This document shows positions 1 through 8,199 of a stretch of 64,000 nucleotides of DNA, piece after piece. Below the pieces are notes generated by a model. It was not told the origin of the DNA. It was given only the letters and a program-made list of their open reading frames with translations, and ran no database searches. Source of the stretch: Pseudomonadota bacterium (GTDB lineage Bacteria > Pseudomonadota > Alphaproteobacteria > Kiloniellales > JACOMY01); assembly GCA_029781795.1 (NCBI GenBank), contig JAKOWB010000448.1, forward strand, positions 1 through 64,000, given 5' to 3'. The stretch's first letter is position 1; each line of letters opens with the position of its first letter. The translations under genes and the position numbers were made by a program.

Positions 1-53
1 ACTTTGTCGGATGTTTCCTTTCTCGCCTCGGGCAAAGCCCCGCCCGTCGCGGG

Positions 54-76
54 GGCGGCGCACCAGGTGCGCCGCC
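54..76 (-). terminator. GC-rich hairpin after the GS-like gene
   Basis: Two perfect 11-base arms (54-64 and 66-76) around one base lie just downstream of the stop of the minus-strand gene ending at 89. A second GC-rich inverted repeat follows. There is no clear T-run, so this may be only a transcript-end structure. Confidence 0.3.
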
Positions 77-88
77 GCCGGCCGGTTT

Positions 89-1567
89 TCAGGGCAGGCA
101 GTCCAGGTACTGTTCCATGTCCCAGTTCGTGGTCGTCGCCATGAAGCGCTCCCACTCGTCGGTCTTGTACTCGTGGAAGACGCGGTACATGTCGCCGGGC
201 ATGGCCGACTTGATGACCTCGTCCTTGCTCAGGCGGTCCAGCGACTCGCCGAGGCTCATGGGCAGCTTCTTGACGATCTTGCCCTGCTCCATGGCCTGGT
301 AGATGTTGCGCTCCTCCGGCTCGCCCGGATCGAGGTTGCGCGTGATGCCGTCGTCGAAGGCCTTGAGGATGGCCGAGGCCATCAGGTAGGGGTTCACCAT
401 CGAGTCGACGGCGCGGTACTCGAAGCGGCCCGGGGCCGAGACGCGCAGGCCGCAGGTGCGGTTCTGGAAGCCCCAGTCGGCGAAGACCGGCGCCCAGTAG
501 CCCGTATCCCACAGGCGGCGATAGGAGTTCACCGTCGAGCAGCCGATGGCGGTCAGCGCGCCCAGGTGCTCGATGATGCCGCCGATGCCCTTGAGGCCCA
601 CCGGGCCCGGCTTGCGCGGATCGAGCGACTGGTCGGGCATGAAGGTGTTGGTGCCGCCCTTGCGGTACTGATAGACGCCGGGCATGCCGGGCAGCGGGTC
701 GTTGTCCAGCGTGACCAGCTGGTCCTCGCCGCCGGTCCACAGCGAGATGTTGTGGTGGCAGCCCGAGGCCGAGACCTTCATGAAGGGCTTGGTCATGAAG
801 CAGGCGATGAGCCCGAACTCGCGGGCCACCTGCGCGCAGATCTGGCGATAGGTGGTCAGGCGGTCGGCGGTGCGCAGCGCATCGTCGTACATCCAGTTGA
901 GCTCGAGCTGGCCGGGCGCGTCCTCGTGGTCGCCCTGGATCATGTCCAGGCCCATGGCGCGGCTGTACTCGATGACCCGCATGAAGACGGGGCGCAGGCT
1001 CTCGAACTGGTCGATGTGGTAGCAGTTGGGCTTGGAGAAGCCGACGATCTTGCCGCTCTCCTCCCGCTTCAGCCACATCATCTCCGGCTCGGTGCCGTGA
1101 CGCATGTGCAGGCCGCCGTGCTTGCCCTGGAATTCGGCGTGGATGCGCTTCAGGTTGCCGCGGCAGTCGGCGGTGAGGAAGCCGCCCGGATCCTGGCGCT
1201 CCTCGCGGTTCCGGAACAGGGTGCAGAAGACGCGCGCGACGCGCTTGTCCCACGGCAGCTGCACGAAGGTCTCGGGGTCGGGAATGCCGACCAGCTCGGA
1301 GGCCTCGGGGCCGAAGGCGATGTAGTCACCGTGACGGTTCAGGAAGAGGTTGGCGGTCGAGCCGTAGACCAGCTGGAAGCCGCGCTCGGCGTTGGCTTCC
1401 CAGTGATCGGCCGGGATGCCCTTGCCGACGATGCGGCCGGTGACCGAGATGAACTGGTAGTAGATGTACTGGATGCCGAGCTGGTTGATCTTCTCGCGCA
1501 CCTGCTTGACCAGCTCTGCCCGGCCGGGCGCGTGAACGTAGCGTTCGAGATCGGTTTCTTTGGCCAT
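89..1567 (-). CDS. glutamine synthetase-like amine ligase (492 aa)
   Basis: Member of the glutamine synthetase superfamily, ATP-dependent gamma-glutamyl ligases. The catalytic framework is visible: the metal-binding Glu pair region HGTEPEMMW, GDHEDAPGQLELNW, the ATP/glutamate loop SGCHHNISLW, NSYRRL, and the C-terminal Arg/Glu segment NRTCGLRV...FEYRAVDSMVNPYL. All key acidic and basic positions appear present, so it should be active. At 492 aa it is longer than the type III enzyme at 10413 and clearly a different subfamily. I chose the ATG at 1567 (MAKETDLERY) because GAGAACGAGGG precedes it; a longer start at 1603 is possible. It is divergent from a FadR-type regulator and close to amt genes, so the acceptor may be an amine rather than ammonia. 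The substrate is unknown. Confidence 0.85.
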   Translation of the reverse strand: MAKETDLERYVHAPGRAELVKQVREKINQLGIQYIYYQFISVTGRIVGKGIPADHWEANAERGFQLVYGSTANLFLNRHGDYIAFGPEASELVGIPDPETFVQLPWDKRVARVFCTLFRNREERQDPGGFLTADCRGNLKRIHAEFQGKHGGLHMRHGTEPEMMWLKREESGKIVGFSKPNCYHIDQFESLRPVFMRVIEYSRAMGLDMIQGDHEDAPGQLELNWMYDDALRTADRLTTYRQICAQVAREFGLIACFMTKPFMKVSASGCHHNISLWTGGEDQLVTLDNDPLPGMPGVYQYRKGGTNTFMPDQSLDPRKPGPVGLKGIGGIIEHLGALTAIGCSTVNSYRRLWDTGYWAPVFADWGFQNRTCGLRVSAPGRFEYRAVDSMVNPYLMASAILKAFDDGITRNLDPGEPEERNIYQAMEQGKIVKKLPMSLGESLDRLSKDEVIKSAMPGDMYRVFHEYKTDEWERFMATTTNWDMEQYLDCLP

Positions 1568-1753
1568 TGCCCTCGTTCTCCCCATGTCAGCCTCGGTGCC
1601 CACGCCGCTGCGTCCGGCCCTGTCCGGGGCGCCTTGTTCTTGGCTTTGGCGCTTGCTCTCCCGGGGGTCGGTCCAGCCCTTCCCTGGCCTTCATGGCCAG
1701 ATGTTCCGCTTGACCGAGCGGCCGGTATCACACCACACTCTAATCCGATTGCA

Positions 1754-1803
1754 AACCAATTTTTTCAATGGACCGGAAATGGTCCAAATTGGTTTCATCC
1801 AAT
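1754..1803. promoter_or_regulatory. divergent promoter region with clustered operator-like repeats
   Basis: This AT-rich island in a GC-rich genome lies between the GS-like gene and the GntR gene. It holds TGGTCC-AAA-TTGGTT at 1780-1794, an inverted repeat TGGACC-N6-GGTCCA (1769-1786), a perfect inverted repeat ATTGG-N6-CCAAT (1788-1803), and an opposite AACCAATT at 1754-1761. TTGGT/ACCAA half-sites are typical of FadR-subfamily GntR operators. The same core recurs upstream of tmm-, tdm-, ABC- and permease-linked genes. Binding is inferred, not shown. Confidence 0.55.
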
Positions 1804-1828
1804 AAAAACAATAGCCTGGGGATAAAGG

Positions 1829-2548
1829 ATGGCCGAGCAAGACCCTTTCGAGCGTAGGGAGGTCCCCCTTCCGGGGGCCGCCGGCGGCGCCGCGGCGATT
1901 GCCGCGCAACTGCGCCGCGCGATCCTGGACGGGACCTACGGCTTCCGCGAGCGGCTGCCGGCCGAGCGCGAGCTGGCGAGCCACTTCGGCGCCTCGCGCT
2001 CCACCGTGCGCGAGGCGCTGAAGCAGCTCGAGGAGGGCCAGCTCGTCACCCGGCGGATCGGCAGCGGCACCTTCGTGAACTACCGCGCCGGCGAGGAGGG
2101 GGACGACATCGCCGAGCGCACCAGCCCGCTGGAGCTGATCGAGGTGCGCATCGCCGTCGAGCCGACCATGGCGCGCATGGCCACGGTCAACGCGACGACG
2201 CGCGACCTGGAGCGACTGGGCGAGGCGCTGCGCCAGGTCGAGTCCTGCCGCCGCGACCGCGAGGCTTTCACCCGCGCCGACACGGCCTTCCACCTGACCC
2301 TGGCCGAGTGCACGCGCAATCCGCTGATGGTCTGGCTCTACCGCCACGTCAACGACGTGCGCACCCACACGCAGTGGAGCCGGGCGAAGGACAAGATCCT
2401 CTCGCCCGAGCGGCTGGAGGAATACAATCGCCAGCACCGCGCGCTCTTCGAGGCCATCGCCGGCCGCGACGTGGAGCTCGCCGTCTCGATCATCACCGAG
2501 CACCTGGAGAAGGCGCGCCGCGACCTGATCGGCGCCAGCCGGGACTAG
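1829..2548 (+). CDS. FadR-subfamily GntR transcriptional regulator (239 aa)
   Basis: N-terminal winged helix (about residues 15-80) with the GntR pattern [22 protein letters not shown] followed by a wing ending [11 protein letters not shown]. The C-terminal FCD effector domain (about 95-230) keeps the likely metal-binding residues in [22 protein letters not shown] and ITEHLE (one Asp, three His). Length is normal. It is transcribed away from the GS-like ligase across a 260-base intergenic region rich in TTGGT/ACCAA half-sites, so autoregulation and control of the divergent gene are likely. The inducer is probably a small carboxylate or amino-acid-like metabolite of amine catabolism, but that is inference. 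Confidence 0.9.
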   Translation: MAEQDPFERREVPLPGAAGGAAAIAAQLRRAILDGTYGFRERLPAERELASHFGASRSTVREALKQLEEGQLVTRRIGSGTFVNYRAGEEGDDIAERTSPLELIEVRIAVEPTMARMATVNATTRDLERLGEALRQVESCRRDREAFTRADTAFHLTLAECTRNPLMVWLYRHVNDVRTHTQWSRAKDKILSPERLEEYNRQHRALFEAIAGRDVELAVSIITEHLEKARRDLIGASRD

Positions 2549-2563
2549 CGGCATCGGCAAAGG

Positions 2564-2596
2564 AAAAGGGCGGGCGCCCCTGAGAGACGCCCGCCC
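2564..2596 (-). terminator. intrinsic terminator of the amt1 operon
   Basis: Perfect 9-base arms (2568-2576 and 2588-2596) with an 11-base loop, followed on the minus strand by TTTTCC. It lies between the convergent GntR gene and the small membrane protein gene, and fits a rho-independent terminator for the latter. Confidence 0.75.
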
Positions 2597-2627
2597 TGCC
2601 CTGCGATCGGATGCGGGGGACCTTGGA

Positions 2628-2801
2628 TTACAGTCCTTCGGCGCGCTTGAAGGACTTCCTCTCGTGCACCAGGGACTGCACCACGACAGCCACGACGATG
2701 GCTGCCGTGAGGGCGAGGCACAGTGCCAGCAGGTTCGAGGAGCCGGCCCAGGTGTAGTAGGCCTCGGCCCCGTCCCAGGTAGTGATGGGTGCGCTTTCCA
2801 T
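2628..2801 (-). CDS. small single-span membrane protein paired with Amt (57 aa)
   Basis: A 57-residue protein read directly from the sequence: N-terminus MESAPITTWDGAEAYYTWAG, one hydrophobic helix at about residues 22-43 (leucine/alanine/valine rich), and a basic tail ending ERKSFKRAEGL. The start is supported by AAGGAGG 9 bases upstream, which overlaps the amt stop codon; only 12 bases separate the genes, so they are co-transcribed and an intrinsic terminator follows. The second amt gene also has a small single-span protein downstream (6119-6355) sharing an N-terminal TW(D/N)G. I do not know a named family. A transporter subunit or regulator is a reasonable inference. Confidence 0.8.
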   Translation of the reverse strand: MESAPITTWDGAEAYYTWAGSSNLLALCLALTAAIVVAVVVQSLVHERKSFKRAEGL

Positions 2802-2813
2802 TGAGCGTCCTCC

Positions 2814-4154
2814 TTACTCGGCGGGAATGCGAAGGGTGGCGGGCGTCGCCCCCTCGGGATAGGGCAGGATCGGCAGCTCGGTCTTGTCGAGTCCCAGTTC
2901 CTCGGCCTTGCCGCCGACGCGCAGCACACCCAGCAGCTTCATCGCCAGCGAGATGACGTAGCCTGGCACGAAGCCCAGCAGCGCCAGCACGATGCCCGAC
3001 TGGATCTGGCCCATCAGGTTCACCGCCGGCCAGTCGGGATTGGCCTGCGGATAGCCCGAGGCGAACATCCCGCAGGCGACGATGGACCAGAGGCCGGCGA
3101 TGCCGTGCACCGGGATGGCGCCGACGGCATCGTCGATCCTCATCTTCTCCACCGCGACGCTGACCGGCTGGATCATGCAGCCGCCGGCGAAGGCGATGCA
3201 GAAGGCCAGCGGCGGGTAGTAGAGGTCCATGCCCGAGGCGACCGAGATGATGCCGGCCAGCGCGCCGGACATCATCCAGAAGGGATCGCGGGTCACCAGG
3301 AAGGCGCCGATGACACCGCCGCCGAACCCCATCAGCGTGTTGAAGGCGAAGGCGGAGAGCGTCGCCGGCTGGCCGAAGATGTTCACCCACTGGCCGCCGC
3401 CGACATAGATGATGCAGCCGCCAAGGAAGCCGAAGAAGCCGACGATGATGAGCATGAGCCCGATCACCGTCATCGGCACGCTGTGGCCGGGGATGGCGTT
3501 GGCCGTGCCGTCGGCATTGAACTTGCCGATGCGCGGGCCGAGGTTGATCAGCACGCCCAGCGTGAAGAAGCCGGCGACGACGTGCACGCAGCCGGCGGCC
3601 GCGGTGTCGTGGAAGCCCCACTCGGTGGTGAGCCAGCCCTCGAAGTGCCAGCCCCAGGCGGCGCCCAGGATCCAGACCACGGCGCCGAGGATCACCGCCA
3701 GGACGATGTAGGCCGAGATGCGCACCCGCTCGATCAGCGAGCCGGAGAGGATCGAGGCCGTGGTGGCGGCGAACATGGTGAAGGCGGCCCAGAATACACC
3801 CGAGGCGTTGTCGGCCAGGTTCGGTCCCATGTTGGCCGACCAGGGCTCGGCCGCGGCGGCGAGGTCGGCGACCAGGCCTTCCGTCGGCGGCACGATGCCG
3901 TGCGGCATGGCGTTGTAGATCCACCAGCCGAAGAGATAGAAGGTCGGCACCAGGAAGGCGAAGGCGAGGATGTTCTTCACCGCCGCCGCCAGCACGTTCT
4001 TCACGCGCGAGGCGCCCATCTCGTAGGCCAGGAAGCCGGCGTGGATGCAGACCATGATGGCCGTGCACCACCAGTAGAAAATCTCCATGTTGACCTTGTT
4101 CGACATGCCGAACGCATCGGTCAGTGTCGCCAGGTCGGCCGCAGTCTGTTCCAT
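2814..4154 (-). CDS. amt: ammonium/methylammonium transporter 1 (446 aa)
   Basis: Amt/Mep/Rh family channel with about 11 membrane segments. The family signature GFLAYEMGASRVKN is in the first hairpin, and the twin-histidine pore is present (CVHVVAG in the middle, IPVHGIAG later). An Asp lies eight residues before the first pore His, as in AmtB D160/H168, so the substrate pathway looks intact. The ATG at 4154 (MEQTAADL) has GAGAGGGG upstream and is preferred over an upstream in-frame start at 4268. It is followed by a 57-aa membrane protein and is divergent from a second amt gene. Next to gmaS/mgs genes, methylammonium uptake is as likely as ammonium uptake. No glnK gene is seen here. Confidence 0.92.
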   Translation of the reverse strand: MEQTAADLATLTDAFGMSNKVNMEIFYWWCTAIMVCIHAGFLAYEMGASRVKNVLAAAVKNILAFAFLVPTFYLFGWWIYNAMPHGIVPPTEGLVADLAAAAEPWSANMGPNLADNASGVFWAAFTMFAATTASILSGSLIERVRISAYIVLAVILGAVVWILGAAWGWHFEGWLTTEWGFHDTAAAGCVHVVAGFFTLGVLINLGPRIGKFNADGTANAIPGHSVPMTVIGLMLIIVGFFGFLGGCIIYVGGGQWVNIFGQPATLSAFAFNTLMGFGGGVIGAFLVTRDPFWMMSGALAGIISVASGMDLYYPPLAFCIAFAGGCMIQPVSVAVEKMRIDDAVGAIPVHGIAGLWSIVACGMFASGYPQANPDWPAVNLMGQIQSGIVLALLGFVPGYVISLAMKLLGVLRVGGKAEELGLDKTELPILPYPEGATPATLRIPAE

Positions 4155-4691
4155 CGATCGAAGCCCCTCTCGGTTGCCGGCCTCACCCGGACGACCACGG
4201 GGACTAGAGGGCGCCGCCGGAGCGACGGCGGACGCGGGGGCCCGTGACGCACGGGCGAGACCTCCCAATCAGCGGGGAACGGGCGATGCTTGGCCGCCCG
4301 TCCTGCCCAGTCGCCGTCAACGCTATCACCGGCGTTTTTCGCACCGCAACAGGATTGTTGCAGTGCAAAACATCCTGGCCCGTGACAGGGATGAAATTCA
4401 CTCTGGGAAATATTCTTAAACCTGAGTTGATCCAAGCCGCTGGAATCGCCTACGCTTGAGGGAGTTGTGGCGCGAAGGAAGGAGTCGTCTTCCCCCTTTG
4501 GCGCCACCTGGAGGGGGCAGGGGCATGTGCCGCACAAGGGGTGAGGCCAGCCGGTGGTCCGCAAGCAGCCGGGGTCGGCTGGGCTTGCCGGTCGCGTCGT
4601 TCCAATGCCGCTGCTTGGCATCCTCCACCGCTCCCGCGCGGTCGCAACCGTGGGCAAACCAGAATCAAAACCTTGGGAGGAGTAGGACGCG
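4155..4691. other. 537-base intergenic region between divergent amt genes
   Basis: Shared upstream region of both amt operons. It contains a strong inverted repeat at 4341-4366 and an AT-richer stretch (about 4380-4430) that could carry promoters. The part next to amt2 (4480-4690) is GC-rich with several short inverted repeats. I saw no convincing protein gene, no recognisable riboswitch and no clear -24/-12 sigma-54 promoter. Confidence 0.5.
4341..4366. promoter_or_regulatory. inverted repeat, candidate operator of the amt genes
   Basis: The arms GCACCGCAACA (4341-4351) and TGTTGCAGTGC (4356-4366) match at 10 of 11 positions around GGAT, with T-rich and A-rich flanks on either side. It lies midway between the divergent amt genes. 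GCAC/GTGC ends resemble NtrC half-sites, but the spacing is not the NtrC consensus. It could be an operator or an RNA hairpin. Confidence 0.45.
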
Positions 4692-6095
4692 ATGGATAGC
4701 GACATCGGCGCCTTAACGACGATCTTCACCGAATTCTACTATTGGGTGACGGTCGTCTTCATGTTCCTGATCCACGTCGGCTTCTGCATGTACGAGGTCG
4801 GCGCCTCGCGACAGAAGAACCACATGCACACCTTGATGAAGAACACCATGGTGATCCCGCTGGTCACCGTGACCTTCTTCTTCTTCGGCTGGTGGATCTA
4901 CTTCGCCTTCCCCAACGGGCCCTGGATCACCGGCCCGGTGCTGGACGCCCCCTGGGCGACGCCCTGGAGCGAACTGATGGGCGCCCACATGGGCGGCACA
5001 CCGGTGCAGGAGGGCCTGACGACCGACGACACCGCGCTCTGGGCTCGCATCAACGGCGTCTTCTGGGCGGCGTTCCTGCTGTTCTCCTGGACCGCGGCCT
5101 CGATCGTCTCGGGCGCCATCATCGAGCGCGTGCGCTCCTCGGCCTTCTGGCTGATCGCCGTGCTGGTGGGCTCGGTCACCTGGATCATCGACGCCGCCTG
5201 GGGCTGGCACCCGAACGGCTGGATGGTGCAGCTGCTCGGCTACCATGACGCCTATGCCTCGGGCGTCATCCACGCCATCGCCGGCGGCGCGGCCCTGGCC
5301 GTGCTGATCCTGCTCGGGCCCCGGATCGGCAAGTTCCGCGCCGACGGCACGCCGCGCAACATCGTGCCGCAGAACCCCTGGCTGATCACGATCGGCATCT
5401 TCCTGATCTATACCGGCTTCTGGGGCTTCTACGTCGCCTGCAACATCCCGATCATCGACGTGCAGGACGGCGAGGGCGTGTTCTTCTCGGCGACCAACAT
5501 CTACCTGACGCCGACGACGCTCTCCGCCATCACCTTCAACTTCCTGCTGTCGCTGTCGGGCGGTCTGCTGGCGACCTACATCGTCAGCCGCGGCGATGCT
5601 TTCTGGACCTACTCCGGCGGTCTCTGCGGCGTCATCGGTGCCTCCGCCGGCAACGACCTCTACCACCCGCTGCAGGCCATGATCATCGGCGCCTTCGTGC
5701 CGGTGATCTGCTACAAGCTGCACTACTGGGTGGAGCGAAAGTTCAAGATCGACGACGCGGTGGGCGCGGTGGCCGTGCACGGCTATGGCGGCTTCCTCGG
5801 CGTGGTGATCGCCGGCTTCGTGCTGTGGGGCTATCCGGCCTCGCAGTTCTATCCCGGCGTGGTGGTCACGCCCTGGGGCAACTTCCTCGGCGCGGTCATC
5901 ATGTTCCTCGTGCTTGGCTTCATCCCGACCTACATCCTGTCCGCCATCCTCAAGGGCTGCGGCGCGCTCAGGATCCCGCGCGAGATCGAACTGGTCGGCC
6001 TCGACCTCTCGGAGTACGCGGCGCGCTATGTCGAGGAAGAGGAAGTCCGCGAAGCCGAGCTGGCCGAGGCGCGTGCCGCCGGCCTGATCAAGTGA
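4692..6095 (+). CDS. amt: ammonium/methylammonium transporter 2 (467 aa)
   Basis: Second Amt-family channel, clearly paralogous to the one at 2814. It has GFCMYEVGASRQKN in the first helices, HDAYASGVIH (pore Asp and His, eight residues apart), the GFWGF motif, and AVHGYGG with the second pore His. A larger periplasmic loop follows the second helix (roughly residues 65-115), and the cytoplasmic tail is acidic and alanine-rich (EEEEVREAELAEARAAG). GGAGGAG lies upstream of the ATG. It is co-transcribed with the 78-aa membrane protein 23 bases downstream. Two divergent transporters in an amine-catabolic region suggest different affinities or substrates. Confidence 0.92.
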   Translation: MDSDIGALTTIFTEFYYWVTVVFMFLIHVGFCMYEVGASRQKNHMHTLMKNTMVIPLVTVTFFFFGWWIYFAFPNGPWITGPVLDAPWATPWSELMGAHMGGTPVQEGLTTDDTALWARINGVFWAAFLLFSWTAASIVSGAIIERVRSSAFWLIAVLVGSVTWIIDAAWGWHPNGWMVQLLGYHDAYASGVIHAIAGGAALAVLILLGPRIGKFRADGTPRNIVPQNPWLITIGIFLIYTGFWGFYVACNIPIIDVQDGEGVFFSATNIYLTPTTLSAITFNFLLSLSGGLLATYIVSRGDAFWTYSGGLCGVIGASAGNDLYHPLQAMIIGAFVPVICYKLHYWVERKFKIDDAVGAVAVHGYGGFLGVVIAGFVLWGYPASQFYPGVVVTPWGNFLGAVIMFLVLGFIPTYILSAILKGCGALRIPREIELVGLDLSEYAARYVEEEEVREAELAEARAAGLIK

Positions 6096-6118
6096 CGGCC
6101 TGAAAGGGAGCAAGCAAC

Positions 6119-6355
6119 ATGCAGACAGGCAATGTCGAAACCTGGAACGGCACGATGACCGACATCGGGCCGCTCTATCCCTTCGTCGGCAGCGAGGTCT
6201 TCCTGCTGATCGTCTGTGTCGCCGGCTGGATCGTCTGGCACATCTGGCAGGCCCGGATGGAAAGCTCGAACTACAACGACGACGTGGCGAAATTGAAGAC
6301 CAACGGCAACATGGATCGGGCGATGAAGGGCGAGAAGATCCTGCGCTCCATGTAG
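6119..6355 (+). CDS. small single-span membrane protein paired with Amt 2 (78 aa)
   Basis: Short protein with N-terminus VETWNGTMTDIGPLYPFVGS, one hydrophobic helix at about residues 26-45 (EVFLLIVCVAGWIVWHIW), and a hydrophilic, Lys-rich tail of about 30 residues ending GEKILRSM. A good ribosome site (AAAGGGAG) precedes the ATG. It follows amt2 by 23 bases and an intrinsic terminator ends the unit. The position, topology and N-terminal TWNG parallel the 57-aa protein behind amt1. I do not recognise a described family. A transporter accessory subunit is inferred from the duplicated arrangement. Confidence 0.8.
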   Translation: MQTGNVETWNGTMTDIGPLYPFVGSEVFLLIVCVAGWIVWHIWQARMESSNYNDDVAKLKTNGNMDRAMKGEKILRSM

Positions 6356-6387
6356 CCGGCGTTCCGCAGCGAAGCTCCGCAAGCCTG

Positions 6388-6426
6388 GGGGCGCCGGGGG
6401 AAGACCTTCCGGCGCCCCTTCTTGTT
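6388..6426 (+). terminator. intrinsic terminator of the amt2 operon
   Basis: Ten-base arms (6388-6397 and 6409-6418) with an 11-base loop, followed by TTCTTGTT. It lies 33 bases after the stop of the small membrane protein gene. Confidence 0.75.
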
Positions 6427-6487
6427 CCGGGGCCCCTCCTCCGCCCGCGCCCTTGGCCCTGACACGGGCCGGCGTTAAGGGACTGGC

Positions 6488-7186
6488 ATGAAACGACCAA
6501 CGAACCGAACCAAGCCCCCGCCGGCCACCGGTCAGGCGGCATCGCGCACCAAGGCCGCGCCGGCCGTGATGCCCTACCAGGACCCGCATGCCGGCGCGGC
6601 GGAGAACCAGCTGGAAGTGGCCATCGGCCGCGAGGTGCGCGGCTTCCGCAAGGCGCTGGACATGACGGTGACCGAGCTGGCCAAGGCCGCCGGCCTCTCC
6701 GCCGGCATGCTGTCGAAGATCGAGAACGGCCAGACCTCGCCCTCGCTGGCGACGCTGCAGTCGCTCTCGGCCGCGCTGCACGTGCCGGTCACCGCGTTCT
6801 TCCGCCGCTACGAGGAGACGCGCGACGCCACCTTCGTGCGCTCCGGCCAGGGCCTGGTCATGGAGCGGCGCGGCACCCGCGCCGGGCACCAGTACCAGCT
6901 GCTCGGCCACTCCACCGGCAAGCGCCTGGTGGTGGAGCCCTACCTCATCACCCTGACCGCCAAGAGCGACGTCTTCCCGCTGTTCCAGCACAGCGGCGTC
7001 GAGTTCCTCTACATGCTGGAGGGCCGCGTGGGCTACCGCCACGCCGACAAGACCTATGTGCTGGAGCCGGGCGATTCGCTCTTCTTCGACAGCGACGCGC
7101 CGCACGGCCCCGACGAGCTGATCGAGCTGCCGGCGCGCTATCTCTCGATCATCTGCTACCTGCGCGACAGCGACGACGAGGACTAG
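6488..7186 (+). CDS. XRE-family regulator with C-terminal cupin (232 aa)
   Basis: An unstructured N-terminal stretch of about 35 residues precedes a helix-turn-helix (about 40-95) containing MTVTELAKAAGLSAGMLSKIENGQTSPSLATLQSLS. A flexible middle leads to a cupin_2 barrel (about 160-230) with FQHSGVEFLYMLEGRVGYRHADKTYVLEPGDSLFFDSDAPHG. This layout is typical of small-molecule-sensing repressors of catabolic operons, including PuuR-like regulators of gamma-glutamylated amine pathways. It ends 113 bases before mgsA on the same strand, so control of mgsABC-gmaS is the simplest reading. The effector is unknown; the cupin may bind a gamma-glutamyl compound. Confidence 0.9.
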   Translation: MKRPTNRTKPPPATGQAASRTKAAPAVMPYQDPHAGAAENQLEVAIGREVRGFRKALDMTVTELAKAAGLSAGMLSKIENGQTSPSLATLQSLSAALHVPVTAFFRRYEETRDATFVRSGQGLVMERRGTRAGHQYQLLGHSTGKRLVVEPYLITLTAKSDVFPLFQHSGVEFLYMLEGRVGYRHADKTYVLEPGDSLFFDSDAPHGPDELIELPARYLSIICYLRDSDDED

Positions 7187-7201
7187 CGGCCGGCGTCCGG
7201 T

Positions 7202-7225
7202 CAAATTCCCGTCAGGAAAATTCCT
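7202..7225. promoter_or_regulatory. AT-rich repeats upstream of mgsA
   Basis: Two near-identical AAATTCC segments about 15 bases apart, the second within AGGAA-AA-TTCCT, interrupt the GC-rich region between the XRE-cupin regulator and mgsA. They are candidate regulator or promoter elements, based on composition and position only. Confidence 0.3.
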
Positions 7226-7299
7226 TTCCGCCCAGTTGATATCCCCGGAGGACTCGTCTAGCTTCGGCCTCGAGCCTTCCATCAGGGACAGAACCACCC

Positions 7300-8199
7300 A
7301 TGTGCGGGATCGTCGGACTCTTCACCAAGACGCCGAAGCTGCAGGCGCAGCTCGGCGACTACCTCTCCTCCATGCTGATCGAGATGAGCGACCGCGGGCC
7401 CGATTCGGCCGGCGTGGCGCTCTACCGCAACGCGGCGCCCACGGGCGCGACCAAGCTCTCGCTCTTCGCCGCCGATCCGGACTACGCCTGGTCGACCCTG
7501 AAGGGCGAGCTGAAGCGGGAGCTGAGCGACAGGGTCGACCTCGAGCTGCGCGGCAGCCACGCGGTCGTCGTGGTGCACGAGGGCTTCCCGGTGATCCAGG
7601 CCTGGCTGGCCGAACATCACCCCGAGATCGACATCGTCTCGGCCGGCGACACCATCGAGATCTTCAAGGAGAAGGGCCTGCCCAAGGACGTGGTCGACCG
7701 CTTCGACCTGCGCAAGGTGGCCGGCAGCCACGCCCTCGGCCACACCCGCATGGCGACCGAGAGCGCGGTGACGACGGAGCACTCGCACCCCTTCTCCACC
7801 GGCATGGACCTCTGCCTGGTGCACAACGGCTCGCTGTCGAACCACAACCGCCTGCGCCAGAAGCTCCGGCGCCAGGGCATCGAGTTCAAGACCGACAACG
7901 ACACCGAGGTCGGCGCCGGCTACCTCGCTTGGCGCCTGCGCGAGGGCGATACGCTGGAGGAGGCCCTGACCAACGGCTTCCGCGACCTCGACGGCTTCTA
8001 CACCTTCGCCATCGGCACGCGCGACGGCTTCGCCGTGGTGCGCGATCCCATCGCCTGCAAGCACGCGGTGCTGGCCGAGACCGACGACTGGGTGGCCATG
8101 GCGACCGAGTACCGCGCCATCGCCGTGCTGCCCGGCGCCGACCACGCCAACATCTGGGAGCCGAAGCCCGGCACCATCTACGCCTGGAACCACGCCTGA
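7300..8199 (+). CDS. mgsA: N-methylglutamate synthase subunit A, class II glutamine amidotransferase (299 aa)
   Basis: Ntn-type amidotransferase with catalytic Cys2 (MCGIVGLF) and typical glutaminase motifs: MSDRGPDSAG, the GHTRMATES segment, the HPFSTGMDLCLVHNGSLSNH loop and DNDTEV. It corresponds to the N-terminal domain of large-subunit glutamate synthase as a separate protein, matching MgsA/GlxB. With MgsB and MgsC it would transfer the methylamine moiety of gamma-glutamylmethylamide (or ammonia of glutamine) to 2-oxoglutarate. The stop TGA overlaps the next start (TGATG), implying translational coupling. The mgsA-mgsB-mgsC-gmaS order matches known N-methylglutamate pathway clusters; the assignment over a glutamine-specific role rests on this context. 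Confidence 0.85.
   Translation: MCGIVGLFTKTPKLQAQLGDYLSSMLIEMSDRGPDSAGVALYRNAAPTGATKLSLFAADPDYAWSTLKGELKRELSDRVDLELRGSHAVVVVHEGFPVIQAWLAEHHPEIDIVSAGDTIEIFKEKGLPKDVVDRFDLRKVAGSHALGHTRMATESAVTTEHSHPFSTGMDLCLVHNGSLSNHNRLRQKLRRQGIEFKTDNDTEVGAGYLAWRLREGDTLEEALTNGFRDLDGFYTFAIGTRDGFAVVRDPIACKHAVLAETDDWVAMATEYRAIAVLPGADHANIWEPKPGTIYAWNHA

Noticed and set aside
11-1825. 604-codon open frame on the + strand opposite the GS-like gene
   Set aside because: Antisense shadow of a high-GC gene. The minus strand encodes all glutamine synthetase motifs in order, and the + frame has no recognisable domain.
4155-4691. Sigma-54 promoter or riboswitch upstream of the amt genes
   Set aside because: I looked for TGGC-N8-TTGC on both strands and for known riboswitch cores and found no convincing match.
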